Below are positions 5,804 through 6,037 of a stretch of DNA of 6,037 nucleotides, piece by piece; position 1 is the first letter of the stretch, and each line of letters begins with the position of its first letter. The stretch is from an uncultured Collinsella sp. (GTDB taxonomy: Bacteria; Actinomycetota; Coriobacteriia; Coriobacteriales; Coriobacteriaceae), in the NCBI GenBank assembly GCA_900552705.1, contig USAX01000119.1, positions 1 through 6,037 on the forward strand, given 5' to 3'. The notes beneath the pieces were generated by a model, which saw nothing but the letters and a program-made list of their open reading frames with translations, had not been told where the DNA came from and made no database searches. A program made the translations under genes and the position numbers.

Positions 5804-5873
5804 ATTTTTCTGGGACGGGGATTAAATAATCATTGGGTGCCGAATGATTATTTAATCCCCGCCCCAGAAAAAT
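5804..5873. repeat. Long hairpin element 2
   Basis: Thirty-one-bp arms (5804-5834 and 5843-5873) with one mismatch (A5815 with C5862) enclose an 8-nt loop. The outer part reads ATTTTTCTGGG and its complement, so either strand has a GC block followed by a T-rich run. It could act as a bidirectional terminator or be a dispersed palindrome. On a minus-strand RNA the mismatch becomes G-U. Confidence 0.9.
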
Positions 5874-5885
5874 TATTCCGCATGT

Positions 5886-5915
5886 TTGACGCAGCTAAAA
5901 TAGCCCCATTACAGT
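5886..5915 (+). promoter_or_regulatory. Weak promoter candidate
   Basis: TTGACG (5886-5891) and TACAGT (5910-5915) are separated by 18 bp, matching the consensus at 5/6 and 4/6 positions. Transcription would start inside the 5918-5939 hairpin. The gene it would serve, if any, is not identified. Confidence 0.25.
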
Positions 5916-5917
5916 TT

Positions 5918-5943
5918 GAGTCGTCCGAAAGGGCGGCTCTTTT
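5918..5943 (+). terminator. Intrinsic terminator, plus strand
   Basis: GAGTCGTCC (5918-5926) pairs with GGGCGGCTC (5931-5939) through nine pairs, two of them G-U, closed by a GAAA tetraloop and followed by TTTT (5940-5943). On the minus strand the two wobbles become A-C mismatches, so it is oriented to end plus-strand transcripts. The nearest plus-strand gene upstream ends at 5418. Confidence 0.65.
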
Positions 5944-5946
5944 CCG

Positions 5947-6037
5947 TTGCACGGTTATACGATTGAGCCGTACCGGTGGTCGCTGGCCGACCGCCCCGGA
6001 CGGCCGTCAGCCCCTGCCCCGTGGAGGGCCCGGGACG
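5947..6037 (+). other. Unidentified GC-rich open stretch at the right edge
   Basis: From TTG 5947 a frame stays open to the window end (30 codons, beginning with LHGYTIEPYRWSL if read), with high G/C in third positions. AAAGGGCGG (5928-5936) could serve as a ribosome binding site 10 nt upstream. One minus-strand frame is also open, ending at TAA 5908-5906. I recognise neither, and the stretch is too short to call a gene. Confidence 0.15.

Noticed and set aside
5907..5923. Stray thirteenth copy of the array arm (ATTACAGTTTGAG)
   Set aside because: Only about 12 of 17 positions match, and it is isolated and out of phase; it overlaps the terminator stem and is probably chance.

Overview
This 6,037-base window is GC-rich chromosomal DNA from a bacterium. 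The best guess is a gut Coriobacteriia/Actinobacteria member such as Collinsella. That guess rests on strong G/C preference at third codon positions, an anaerobe-type glycerol-3-phosphate oxidoreductase operon, and intergenic stretches full of hairpins that are much more AT-rich than the genes. It is an inference from protein character, not a database match.

Left part (1-1428, all on the minus strand): the 5' 251 codons of thrS (threonyl-tRNA synthetase, cut by the left edge) with its promoter and a leader inverted repeat. Upstream of it lies a hairpin that probably terminates the preceding gene, a 143-residue two-TM membrane protein ending in a double zinc ribbon.

Middle (1429-2156): a 728-base gene-free region between divergent genes. 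Positions 1528-1988 hold the most unusual object in the window: six imperfect copies of an ~80-bp unit, each a pair of 17-bp inverted arms (consensus NNTCTMRATCTGTAACA), giving twelve arms in strictly alternating orientation with nearly invariant 25- and 21-bp spacing. Nothing convincing was seen in 1429-1527. Positions 1989-2156 hold a weak hairpin (2039-2070), two abutting perfect palindromes (2112-2139) and the ribosome binding site of the next gene.

Right-centre (2157-5418, plus strand): a tightly packed three-gene operon. It encodes a GlpA-type FAD dehydrogenase with a C-terminal BFD-like [2Fe-2S] domain, a GlpB/HcnB-like FAD/NAD(P) oxidoreductase, and a small four-cysteine DUF1667 protein. 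In many anaerobes these three are encoded together, often near glycerol kinase, and are thought to oxidise glycerol 3-phosphate (substrate inferred). The third gene carries a one-base frameshift near 5230 and is broken as given.

Right end (5419-6037): no recognised gene. It holds a 33-bp direct repeat in two copies, each followed about 26 bp later by a large hairpin (5479-5541 and 5804-5873). Between them is a 160-bp MITE-like element with 26-bp terminal inverted repeats (5586-5745). A plus-strand terminator-like hairpin follows (5918-5943), overlapped by a weak promoter candidate, and then a short GC-rich open stretch that I could not identify.
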